Shown in pieces: positions 1-5,285 of a stretch of DNA of 5,868 nucleotides; positions within the stretch are counted from its first letter, which is position 1; each line of letters starts with the position of its first letter. The DNA is taken from contig JAQGHZ010000583.1 in NCBI GenBank assembly GCA_028291485.1, forward strand, positions 1 through 5,868. The letters run 5' to 3'. The notes beneath the pieces were generated by a model. It was not told where the DNA came from, did no database searches, and saw only the letters and a list, made by a program, of their open reading frames with translations. The translations under genes and the position numbers were made by a program. The stretch is from Rubritepida sp. Its GTDB lineage: Bacteria; Pseudomonadota; Alphaproteobacteria; Acetobacterales; Acetobacteraceae.

Positions 1-10
1 AGGTGGGCGA

Positions 11-29
11 CGCTCCTCTAGAAGGAGCG
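11..29. repeat. Perfect 7-bp inverted repeat (hairpin)
   Basis: CGCTCCT at 11-17 is the exact reverse complement of AGGAGCG at 23-29, with a 5-base loop CTAGA. It could fold in RNA from either strand. It has no T-tract on either side, so it is not a typical intrinsic terminator; it might be the tail of a gene lying left of the window. Confidence 0.4.
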
Positions 30-231
30 CATCTCGCTCGCGCCAGCTTCGCAATCGCATCTGCTGTTGCGACTCATTTCGGCACTCGCCAGCACCGGCC
101 GCGTCGCCTCCGCCTCATAACGAATGCAAATGACGAGCGCAGCAATCCTCTTGTACGTGACAGGCGCACTTACGACGTTGCGAGCCCTGAAGAGAAAGGC
201 CTTTTGCAATGGAGTATGAGCGCTCTGCTCT

Positions 232-238
232 AAGGAGG
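232..238 (+). promoter_or_regulatory. Strong ribosome binding site that fixes a GTG start
   Basis: AAGGAGG at 232-238 matches the anti-Shine-Dalgarno sequence over seven bases and lies 6 bases before the GTG at 245. The upstream in-frame ATG at 209 has no such site. This decides the start of the small gene in favour of 245. Confidence 0.75.
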
Positions 239-244
239 ACCAAG

Positions 245-460
245 GTGAGTACGCAGATTTCCCAGACCGGCAGCATGCTCGAGGCGCAGCTGAGGGAACA
301 CATTGAACTCCGGGCAGCCGGGATGCCCCAGAATTACCGAAGGGAGGTCGTCTTCGACGTTCTGGCTGAAATGACGCCGCCCGGCTGGCGATATCAGGTG
401 CTGAACAGGCCAGGCGGTGCCGTCGACTTCATGCTGTTGCCGGCTTACCTGGACCGGTAG
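245..460 (+). CDS. Hypothetical small protein, 71 residues
   Basis: I do not recognise the family. The GTG at 245 is chosen because a near-perfect AAGGAGG sits 6 bases upstream; an in-frame ATG at 209 would add 12 residues that have no good binding site. The product starts (V/M)STQISQTGSMLEAQL and ends with a TAG stop at 458-460. It has a charged, probably helical first half (LEAQLREHIELR, then NYRREVVFDVLAEM) and a more strand-like second half (GWRYQVLNRPGGAVDFMLLPAY). There is no signal peptide or membrane segment, so it is probably soluble and cytoplasmic. No neighbour explains it and it appears monocistronic. The strong ribosome binding site and plausible protein composition make it likely to be real, but no function can be assigned. 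Confidence 0.6.
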   Translation: MSTQISQTGSMLEAQLREHIELRAAGMPQNYRREVVFDVLAEMTPPGWRYQVLNRPGGAVDFMLLPAYLDR

Positions 461-573
461 CGACCTCTATCCACCCGGCTGGCCATCCTAAGTAGCGCGG
501 GGATCTGAGGCGGGTTTGCGGGTTCCATCTTGGGGACTCTTGAAGTGATCGACGATGCGGCATTGGCGCACAC

Positions 574-849
574 TCAAATATCCCAACCGACCTGCACGCC
601 TCGCCAAAAAGGGAAAGATGGATTTTGCCCGGCTTCTACCCCTGAGACTCCTCGTAGCCACCACACGACCTCAGCGGCTTCTAATGAGCGCGGGGACACG
701 CCTGGACGGGCCGACAGCTGGGACCGTAGCTCCTGCCTTGAACGGACGTTGGAAAGATCCCCGTCTGATCGGGCATCCACCACGAAGTCGGTCTGCGGCG
801 AATCCGAGAACCTGCGGGTCTCCAGGTATTCCTTAAGGACACTATCCAT
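574..849 (-). CDS. Doubtful hypothetical protein or gene remnant
   Basis: The frame is open on the minus strand from a TTG at 1077 down to TGA at 574-576. The only ATG inside begins at 849 and gives 91 residues starting MDSVLKEYLETRRFSDSPQ; its GAGG lies only 2 bases ahead of the ATG, too close for a normal ribosome binding site. The stretch just upstream of this ATG (VLDVIQILPAPAVAFNNPED) also reads like protein, so the true start may lie further upstream or the gene may have lost its 5' end. The C-terminal half is rich in Trp, Arg and Gly and looks less natural. No family is recognised. Third-position G/C is modest. It could be a degraded gene or chance; I lean to chance or a remnant. Confidence 0.22.
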   Translation of the reverse strand: MDSVLKEYLETRRFSDSPQTDFVVDARSDGDLSNVRSRQELRSQLSARPGVSPRSLEAAEVVWWLRGVSGVEAGQNPSFPFWRGVQVGWDI

Positions 850-1028
850 GTCCTCAGGATTATTGAATGCAACGGCCGGCGCTGGAAGGATCTGAATTAC
901 GTCGAGCACACGTCCGTCCGCCTGCCGAAAACCGCCGCGGCGTGCAAGTCGCCGGAATTCGGGGTTGCTGGAGGGAAGAGGAAAACCCCGGTCGCATTCG
1001 CGCCCATTGGCGGGGCTACGCTGCTGCG

Positions 1029-1035
1029 AAAGGAG
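1029..1035 (+). promoter_or_regulatory. Ribosome binding site of the glycoside hydrolase gene
   Basis: AAAGGAG at 1029-1035 lies 6 bases before GTG at 1042. The ATG at 1038 is in another frame and meets a stop within four codons (ATG AGT GGC TGA), so the GTG is the sensible start. The only other in-frame start codon in the first 28 codons is GTG at 1069, which lacks a comparable site. Confidence 0.6.
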
Positions 1036-1041
1036 CAATGA

Positions 1042-2526
1042 GTGGCTGATGAGATAGCCGAGTTCAGTGTGACGCAACGAGATGCCGATGGTTCACCAGG
1101 TTGTAGGAATGACGATGGCCAAGATGGCCTGCCGTGGATCGCGCGCGCGCCGGGCGCGCCCTATTTCGTCACCGCGGGCGGCGAGGCCTGGACGCCGATC
1201 GGCCAGAATGACGCGATCGACTGGCCAGAACTTGCGGGCCTGTTCCGCCGCCGAGACCTTCCGGCGGTGGAACGCCATCTGCGCTATCTGCGCGATCATG
1301 GCGTGACCTGCCTGCGGCTGATGCTGGAATATGCGCAGCGCCGCCACCGCTATCTGGAACGGCCGGTCGGCCGCTTCGTGCCGGCCATGGTCCAGCTCTG
1401 GGACGATCTCTTCGCGCTTTGTGGCAAGGTCGGGATGCGCGTCCTGCTGACGCCTTACGACACCTTCTTTACCTGGACCCGGTGGCAGCACCATCCCTAC
1501 AACGCCGCCAATGGTGGCCCCTGCGACGCGCGTGAGCGCCTGCTGATCTGCCCGGCCACGCGAAAGGCGGTGAAGGCACGCCTGGCCTTCGCGACCGAAC
1601 GCTGGGGCGGCAGCGGCGTGATCTTCGCCTGGGATCTTTGGAACGAGATGCACCCCGCCCAGGCCGGCAACCAGCCCGATGCCTTCGCGGAGTTTATTGG
1701 GGATGTCGGCCCCTTCCTGCGCAAGCTCGAGATGAGGCTGCATGGCCGGGCGCATCTGCAATGCGTCTCGGTCTTCGGACCGGAGCTGATCTGGAAGCCC
1801 TGGACGGTCGATCCGATCTTTCGCCACCCTAGCCTGGATTTCGCCAATAGCCATTTTTACGAGGAAGGGACGATCGACGATCCGCGTGACACGGCGGCGC
1901 CCGCCATCGCCGTGGGGCGGCTGACGCAGGAGGCGCTGCGCGAGATCACCGATCAGCGCCCCTTCTTCGATTCCGAGCATGGGCCGATCCACACCTTCAA
2001 GGACCACCACCTCACATTGCCCGAGGCTTTCGACGACGAGTACTTCCGCCATATCCAGTGGGCGCATATGGCCTCCGGCGGTGCCGGCGGTGGCATGCGC
2101 TGGCCGAACCGCTATCCGCACGTGCTGACCGCGGGCATGCGGCAGGCCCAGCGCGCGCTGGCCGATTTCCTGCCCCTGATCGACTGGCCACGCTTCGACC
2201 GCCGCAATCTGAACGATCAGCTCACGATCAGCGATCCGCGCCTGCGCGCTTTCGGCTGCGGCGATGCCGATCAAGCTCTCGTCTGGCTGCTGCGGCAGGA
2301 GTTGGCGCCGGCGGTGCGGCAGCTGCGTCGGGTTGCGGACCACGGCGAGATTGCCGCAACGCTGCAGTTGCCTGGGCTAGCGCCGGGCCGCTATCGCGCC
2401 ATCTGCTGGAATACACGAGAAGGGCGGGAGGCCGGCCGGTTGGAGCTGACCGCGGAAGCCGATAGAATCGCCATACCGATCATCCTCGCGGGCGGCGACC
2501 TCGCGATCGCCATCGGCCGGGCCTAG
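1042..2526 (+). CDS. Glycoside hydrolase, GH5-like (clan GH-A), cytoplasmic
   Basis: This 494-residue protein looks like a retaining beta-glycosidase with a (beta/alpha)8 barrel, of the kind annotated as cellulase-family (GH5) glycosylhydrolase. Visible landmarks, in the order expected for clan GH-A, are Arg92 in TCLRLML, the acid/base Glu202 in WDLWNEM preceded by Asn201, His271 and Tyr273 in ANSHFY, and the nucleophile Glu312 in FFDSEHGP. Roles are assigned by family analogy. The barrel spans about residues 40-385; residues 393-494 look like a small beta-sandwich often appended to such enzymes. No signal peptide is present, so an intracellular enzyme acting on an imported or internal glycan is likely; substrate (beta-glucan, mannan or other) cannot be told. 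The gene stands alone, with no transporter or sugar regulator beside it. The first 28 codons have only 11 G/C-ending codons against 26 of the next 28, suggesting a non-native or non-conserved N-terminus. Confidence 0.85.
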   Translation: MADEIAEFSVTQRDADGSPGCRNDDGQDGLPWIARAPGAPYFVTAGGEAWTPIGQNDAIDWPELAGLFRRRDLPAVERHLRYLRDHGVTCLRLMLEYAQRRHRYLERPVGRFVPAMVQLWDDLFALCGKVGMRVLLTPYDTFFTWTRWQHHPYNAANGGPCDARERLLICPATRKAVKARLAFATERWGGSGVIFAWDLWNEMHPAQAGNQPDAFAEFIGDVGPFLRKLEMRLHGRAHLQCVSVFGPELIWKPWTVDPIFRHPSLDFANSHFYEEGTIDDPRDTAAPAIAVGRLTQEALREITDQRPFFDSEHGPIHTFKDHHLTLPEAFDDEYFRHIQWAHMASGGAGGGMRWPNRYPHVLTAGMRQAQRALADFLPLIDWPRFDRRNLNDQLTISDPRLRAFGCGDADQALVWLLRQELAPAVRQLRRVADHGEIAATLQLPGLAPGRYRAICWNTREGREAGRLELTAEADRIAIPIILAGGDLAIAIGRA

Positions 2527-2644
2527 CGGCGGCATGCTGGTGGGCAGCGACGATTTCCGAGCTTCTGACGGCGAACGATCCGCAGATCGAAGCCGCTGGC
2601 GCCGCACGCCAACGGCAGTTCGCTTTACGATGAGCTAATAACAG

Positions 2645-2863
2645 TTACCGATGTTCTGGGCTTCCCAGCCATCGATGGGAAACGGGCCGCGTCCACCGCA
2701 CGAGGTTTCTCGCCTGGCCCGGGGAAAGCTTCACATCCTGAAATTCGCGGAGCGCGGCCGGCTGAGCGATGATCTCATCAATCTGAGCCTCAACCACGGG
2801 CCCCCGTTGAGCAGAGCGGGCCGTCTCCGGCGCGATCACCTCGCAAACACGCTCCGGTGCCAT
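2645..2863 (-). CDS. Doubtful small hypothetical protein downstream of the operon
   Basis: A 72-residue frame on the same strand as the stress operon begins with ATG 84 bases beyond the stop of the DUF3618 gene. Its middle (QIDEIIAQPAALREFQDVKL) reads like a soluble helical protein, and its direction would allow co-transcription as a fourth gene. Against it, there is no Shine-Dalgarno sequence ahead of the ATG, the gap is long compared with the 4-base overlaps of the three genes before it, and no family is recognised. Third codon positions are only moderately G/C-rich. It may be real, a remnant, or chance. Confidence 0.28.
   Translation of the reverse strand: MAPERVCEVIAPETARSAQRGPVVEAQIDEIIAQPAALREFQDVKLSPGQARNLVRWTRPVSHRWLGSPEHR
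2656..2681. repeat. Two overlapping, mutually exclusive hairpins
   Basis: CTGGG (2656-2660) pairs with CCCAG (2664-2668) around a 3-base loop, while TTCCCA (2662-2667) pairs with TGGGAA (2676-2681) around an 8-base loop. The arms share bases, so only one can form at a time. No T-tract follows on either strand. Confidence 0.35.
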
Positions 2864-2935
2864 ATCGGGCGGCGAACGCGCCAGTTCCGGCGGGCGGCGA
2901 GCGGCCGGTTACACCGCCGGCGCCCGACGGAGTAT

Positions 2936-2947
2936 CGCAGCGCTGCG
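2936..2947. repeat. 12-base perfect palindrome at the operon 3' end
   Basis: CGCAGCGCTGCG is self-complementary and directly abuts the stop codon of the DUF3618 gene (2948-2950). It could fold into a short 4-bp hairpin in the transcript, or be a dimeric protein site. It lacks the T-tract of an intrinsic terminator; with the CCGGCGG/CCGCCGG repeat further downstream it may contribute to transcript 3'-end stability. Confidence 0.4.
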
Positions 2948-3967
2948 TCAGCCCCTCCGCTCTTCGTTGTTCGGCTTCTCGTCCTTCTCCAACCGATCCC
3001 TCACCTCCCCGACCAGACCGCCGGCGGCGTCTCCGGCGGCCTTGGCAGACGTGCTCAAGGCTTCGCCCAGAGCTTCGCCGGCGCCCGAGAGGCTTCCTTC
3101 ATCGAGCTGCTCCTTCACCTTGGCATAGCCCTCCGCAACGGCATCCGCCGCGCCCTGCAGATGCTCGCCTGCCACGGCGCGGACTTGCTCGGCAGTCTCA
3201 CGGCCAAGCTGGCTGACCCGTTTCGTGGTGGCGTCGGCCGCCTCGCCGAGAAGCTCGTTCTCCATCTCCGTGCGCGGCAACGCCGCACCCAGCGCGGCGC
3301 CGACCACGATGCCGAGCAGCCCGATCAGCAAGGGCTGCGCCTCCACAAGCCCCGAGGCCGAGGACCAACCCCCCTTCACGGCGGAGGTCACCTGTTCTGT
3401 GGCGGAGCCAACGCTCTTGCCGAGAGAGGCCGCGGTACGCGAGGCGCTTGCGCCACTGTCCATTGCGCCGCTGGCGAGGTTCGAGCCGGCCTCTACCGCG
3501 CGCGAGGCGGTTTCGCTGACATAGGAGCCTGCGCGCGTCGCCGCGTCCCCGATCGCGCTGGCAGCCTTGCCGACCTGCTCCACCGTATCGCTCACCATCG
3601 AAGATTGTTCTCCCTCCTCGGGAGCCAGGCGTCGCGGAGGCGGTAGGCGGAGCGGATCGCGCTCGGGCGCGTCGGTGCCGGAGCCGCCGCGGGACAGCAT
3701 CAACCATCCGATGCCCGCGCCGATCAGCAGGACGGGCAGCGGATTGTCTCGCACCGCGGTGCCGAGGTTGCGTGCAAAGGTCGCGCCGCCGGTCCCTCGT
3801 GCATAGTCCGAGACGCGGTCGATGACCTCGTCCACGATCTGGCTCGGTGCCAGCTTCTCGCGCAGCGCGTCGAGGGTGCCGGAGACGTCGGCCCGCGTGC
3901 GCTCCACATCGTCCTCGATGTCTGCGGGGGATCGGTCGCCTGGATCGACGGTGGTGCTGCTGCTCAT
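2948..3967 (-). CDS. DUF3618 domain protein with two membrane segments
   Basis: This is the third gene of the operon, 339 residues. Residues 14-50 (SPADIEDDVERTRADVSGTL onward) form the DUF3618 signature, a predicted helix found at the N-terminus of many alphaproteobacterial and actinobacterial envelope proteins. A first glycine-rich membrane segment follows at 75-92 (NPLPVLLIGAGIGWLMLS). After a charged linker and an Ala/Ser/Gly-rich helix (about 120-200) comes a second hydrophobic, glycine-zipper segment at 211-231 (QPLLIGLLGIVVGAALGAAL), then a long amphipathic, Ala/Glu-rich C-terminal helix (about 236-330) reminiscent of DUF883/YqjD-type or LEA-like proteins. No signal peptide is visible. 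Start ATG at 3967 overlaps the previous stop as ATGA and has AAGGAG at 3976-3981, 8 bases away. The molecular role of DUF3618 is unknown; inner-membrane localisation and a stress role are inferred from segments and neighbours. Confidence 0.85.
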   Translation of the reverse strand: MSSSTTVDPGDRSPADIEDDVERTRADVSGTLDALREKLAPSQIVDEVIDRVSDYARGTGGATFARNLGTAVRDNPLPVLLIGAGIGWLMLSRGGSGTDAPERDPLRLPPPRRLAPEEGEQSSMVSDTVEQVGKAASAIGDAATRAGSYVSETASRAVEAGSNLASGAMDSGASASRTAASLGKSVGSATEQVTSAVKGGWSSASGLVEAQPLLIGLLGIVVGAALGAALPRTEMENELLGEAADATTKRVSQLGRETAEQVRAVAGEHLQGAADAVAEGYAKVKEQLDEGSLSGAGEALGEALSTSAKAAGDAAGGLVGEVRDRLEKDEKPNNEERRG

Positions 3968-4359
3968 GGGATCTGCTCCTTGACGACCTCGGCGTCGCGC
4001 GAAATCTGCGTCGCCGTCCGATGCGGAACGAGGGTGGCGGACTTCAACCGGCGCATCGCACCATGCAGCGCGATGTAGCCCGCCAGTGCCACCACCACGC
4101 CCACGATGAGCGCGGCGATGGTTGCGGGCAGCCCGGCGTATTCGACGAGCGCGGCGACCGCGGCCTGCAGCAGGATAACCAGGGCCGCCAGCAGCAGGAT
4201 GCCGCCGACGGCCATCGCGCCAATCGCAGTGCCAACCGAGGAAACGTTCTCGCTGATCTCGGCGCGGGCGAGTTGGACCTCCTGACGCATGAGCGTCGTT
4301 GCCTGAGCGATCAGGTCGCCCAACAGGTCGGGAACGGAGCGTTGGGTGTCCTGGCTCAT
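3964..4359 (-). CDS. Phage holin superfamily III / YqjE-like membrane protein
   Basis: This 131-residue inner-membrane protein matches the pattern of the 'phage holin family' (holin superfamily III, PF07332), which also contains E. coli YqjE. An N-terminal amphipathic helix (residues 9-40, PDLLGDLIAQATTLMRQEVQ) is typical, with its conserved RQE(V/L)xLARAE run. Two membrane helices follow at about 43-70 and 77-99, separated by a short turn (EYAGLP), then a basic AMRRLK stop-transfer and a polar tail. The family name is historical: no lysis genes are nearby, so it is not evidence of a prophage. It overlaps the gene before it and the gene after it by ATGA, indicating translational coupling; GGAG at 4368-4371 lies 8 bases ahead of its ATG. 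Probable role: a membrane partner of the two helical anchor proteins encoded on either side. Confidence 0.88.
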   Translation of the reverse strand: MSQDTQRSVPDLLGDLIAQATTLMRQEVQLARAEISENVSSVGTAIGAMAVGGILLLAALVILLQAAVAALVEYAGLPATIAALIVGVVVALAGYIALHGAMRRLKSATLVPHRTATQISRDAEVVKEQIP

Positions 4360-5099
4360 AGCGGCGACTCCGAGTTCTCGTCAGGAATCGTGCCGCTCTG
4401 GCCTACCGCCGTCGTGGGGCGTGGCGTCGCGGCCGGTCCGGTGGGCGATGTCGGCATCTGGCCCGGCTCGGCCTCGCCCTGGCGGTGCGCGGCGGCACCG
4501 CCGAGCGTCGCGCCCGCCATCGTCCTGGGTCGCGGTGCTTCATCCGGGTTATTCCTGGTCCAGCCCGGGGCGGTGCTGGCCGTCGGCCGAGACGATGGCG
4601 TGCCACTGCCACCCGAGGAGCTCTTCGCGAAGCGCACCAGGGCGAAGCCGGCGATGGCGGCGACACCGAAGAAAACCGTGGGCTGACGGCGGGCGAAATC
4701 GTTCACGTCCCGGAAGAGTTGACCAGCGCTCCGCTCACGCAACGCGTCGGAGATCCCGTTCAGAGAGTCCGCCGCGGCGCGTACGTGCCGGGCGATATCC
4801 GGTGAGGAACCTTCCAGATCGTCGGCCGCGTGGTGGATGGCCCGGGCGAAGCCGGAGGCGTGCTCGGCTCCTGTCGCTTTCCCCTCCTCCAGCAGATCCT
4901 CCGCCCGCCCCTGCGCCTTGCCGATCAGTTCGGCACCCTGCTCCTTGGCCTCCCCGGCCGATTTTTCCGCGGCTTCCTTCGCGGCGCCCATCGCTTCCGA
5001 CGCCCGTGCCTGAACGCGGCCGGCCAGCACGCCGGCCTGCCTTCCAACGTCCTCGAGCAAGTCTTGCGAGGGTGCTGACGATTCCGATCTGTCGCTCAT
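4356..5099 (-). CDS. Nutrient deprivation-induced-like LEA-type membrane protein
   Basis: First gene of the operon, 247 residues from ATG at 5099. It resembles proteins annotated 'nutrient deprivation-induced protein' in Rhizobium relatives. Residues 24-74 are an Ala/Glu/Lys-rich amphipathic helix (EAAEKSAGEAKEQGAELIGK) like group 3 LEA proteins and DUF883 proteins. A second helical part (80-135) leads into the characteristic LFRDVNDFARRQP and one membrane segment at about 140-157 (PTVFFGVAAIAGFALVRF). The tail, 158-247, is Pro/Ser/Thr/Gly-rich and looks disordered. With no signal peptide, the long helix probably faces the cytoplasm. The start at 5099 is preferred over an in-frame ATG at 5141 because GGAGG (5106-5110) is 6 bases upstream and because 5141 would fall at the predicted transcription start. 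Control by the EcfG stress sigma factor is inferred from the promoter at 5148-5172. Confidence 0.85.
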   Translation of the reverse strand: MSDRSESSAPSQDLLEDVGRQAGVLAGRVQARASEAMGAAKEAAEKSAGEAKEQGAELIGKAQGRAEDLLEEGKATGAEHASGFARAIHHAADDLEGSSPDIARHVRAAADSLNGISDALRERSAGQLFRDVNDFARRQPTVFFGVAAIAGFALVRFAKSSSGGSGTPSSRPTASTAPGWTRNNPDEAPRPRTMAGATLGGAAAHRQGEAEPGQMPTSPTGPAATPRPTTAVGQSGTIPDENSESPL

Positions 5100-5105
5100 G
5101 GCGAA

Positions 5106-5110
5106 CCTCC
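5106..5110 (-). promoter_or_regulatory. Ribosome binding site of the stress operon's first gene
   Basis: On the minus strand GGAGG at 5110-5106 stands 6 bases before ATG at 5099-5097. It decides the start against the ATG at 5141, which has no such site. Confidence 0.7.
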
Positions 5111-5147
5111 GATTGGGGCGACGAAGCTGCGGGCGCTCCATCCATCA

Positions 5148-5172
5148 AACCCGGCAGGCGACGATCGGTTCC
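5148..5172 (-). promoter_or_regulatory. Candidate EcfG (general stress) promoter
   Basis: Read on the minus strand, GGAAC (5172-5168) is followed after exactly 16 bases by GGTT (5151-5148). The EcfG consensus in alphaproteobacteria is GGAAC, 16-17 bases, then CGTT, so only one base of the -10 element differs. Transcription would begin near 5140, leaving a leader of about 40 bases to the ATG at 5099. The position and direction fit the stress operon, whose family is known to be starvation- or stress-induced in relatives. The match is by eye; no matrix score was computed. Confidence 0.65.
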
Positions 5173-5214
5173 GAGACTTGAAGTAGAATTTTTGAAGAGT
5201 TGTATATTTCTCCG

Positions 5215-5265
5215 TCATACATTGCCGACAAATCAAACTAACATTTGTACATCTCATACATTTGT
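5215..5265. repeat. Cluster of short direct and inverted repeats
   Basis: ACATTTGT occurs at 5241-5248 and 5258-5265, 17 bases apart. TCATACATT occurs at 5215-5223 and 5254-5262. ACAAAT at 5228-5233 is the inverse of ATTTGT at 5243-5248, with a 9-base gap. TGTACA at 5246-5251 is a palindrome. Together they look like a possible operator cluster just upstream of the rightward extended -10 element, though AT-rich DNA yields such repeats by chance more readily. Confidence 0.4.
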
Positions 5266-5276
5266 TATTAATCTTT

Positions 5277-5285
5277 TGTTATACT
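5277..5285 (+). promoter_or_regulatory. Extended -10 promoter element for the right-hand gene
   Basis: TGTTATACT at 5277-5285 combines the TGn extension with TATACT, one base from the sigma-70 consensus TATAAT. No good -35 hexamer stands 16-18 bases upstream, which is tolerated in extended -10 promoters. Transcription would start near 5292, leaving about 70 bases before GTG at 5364. Confidence 0.45.

Larger units (their letters stand above)
1..244. other. Left-edge region without a convincing gene
   Basis: No recognisable gene is seen here. One plus-strand frame opens with GTG at 3 and runs to TAA at 231-233, giving 76 residues; its stop overlaps the ribosome binding site of the next gene, an arrangement sometimes seen in operons. 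However, its third codon positions are close to half G/C, unlike the strongly G/C-ending genes elsewhere in the window, no family is recognisable, and it could begin left of the window. I treat it as unproven. A 7-bp hairpin lies near the left edge (annotated separately). No clear sigma-70 or EcfG promoter was found ahead of 245. Confidence 0.4.
461..1041. other. Long region of uncertain coding content
   Basis: About 580 bases separate the small gene from the glycoside hydrolase. Frames on both strands are open, but none has a good ribosome binding site or the G/C-rich third positions seen in the genes to the right. The plus-strand frames at 530-895 and 867-1049 look like chance openings. The best candidate is a minus-strand frame ending at 574 (annotated separately). 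Minor symmetric elements include CCTTAAGG at 831-838 and a GGACA/TGTCC inverted repeat at 837-841 and 849-853. No terminator with a T-tract and no clear promoter for the gene at 1042 was found. Confidence 0.4.
2527..2947. other. Convergent intergenic region with small hairpins
   Basis: This 421-base gap lies between the 3' ends of the convergent glycoside hydrolase gene and stress operon. It contains several short inverted repeats: CGATC/GATCG at 2576-2580 and 2585-2589, overlapping hairpins at 2656-2681, CCGGCGG/CCGCCGG at 2887-2893 and 2914-2920, and a 12-base palindrome at 2936-2947. None is followed by a T-tract, so no classical intrinsic terminator can be named for either transcript. A doubtful 72-codon minus-strand frame is annotated separately. 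Confidence 0.5.

Noticed and set aside
517..526. GGAAC on the minus strand within 517-526 as another EcfG -35 element
   Set aside because: No GTT-type -10 element stands 16-17 bases downstream and no gene follows in the right direction.
530..895. Plus-strand frame of 121 codons
   Set aside because: Ser/Thr/Arg-rich, low-complexity product, no ribosome binding site and no recognisable domain.
1093..2343. Minus-strand frame of 416 codons within the glycoside hydrolase gene
   Set aside because: The plus strand carries all catalytic landmarks of a GH5-like enzyme in order; the antisense frame is a by-product of its codon bias.
2534..2638. 34-codon plus-strand frame just after the glycoside hydrolase
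   Set aside because: No Shine-Dalgarno sequence, Arg/Ser-rich random-looking product, and no family.
2651..3646. Long plus-strand open frame (331 codons) antisense to the DUF3618 gene
   Set aside because: Arg- and His-rich shadow composition, no ribosome binding site, and the opposite strand carries a clear DUF3618 protein with G/C-biased third positions.
3964..4359. Prophage or lysis cassette suggested by the 'holin' family name
   Set aside because: No endolysin, spanin or phage structural gene is present; PF07332 includes chromosomal YqjE-type proteins and the gene is coupled to stress-type membrane genes.
5100..5141. Longer N-terminus of the first stress gene from ATG 5141
   Set aside because: No ribosome binding site there, the added residues (MERPQLRRPNRRFA) look like translated leader, and the position coincides with the predicted transcription start.
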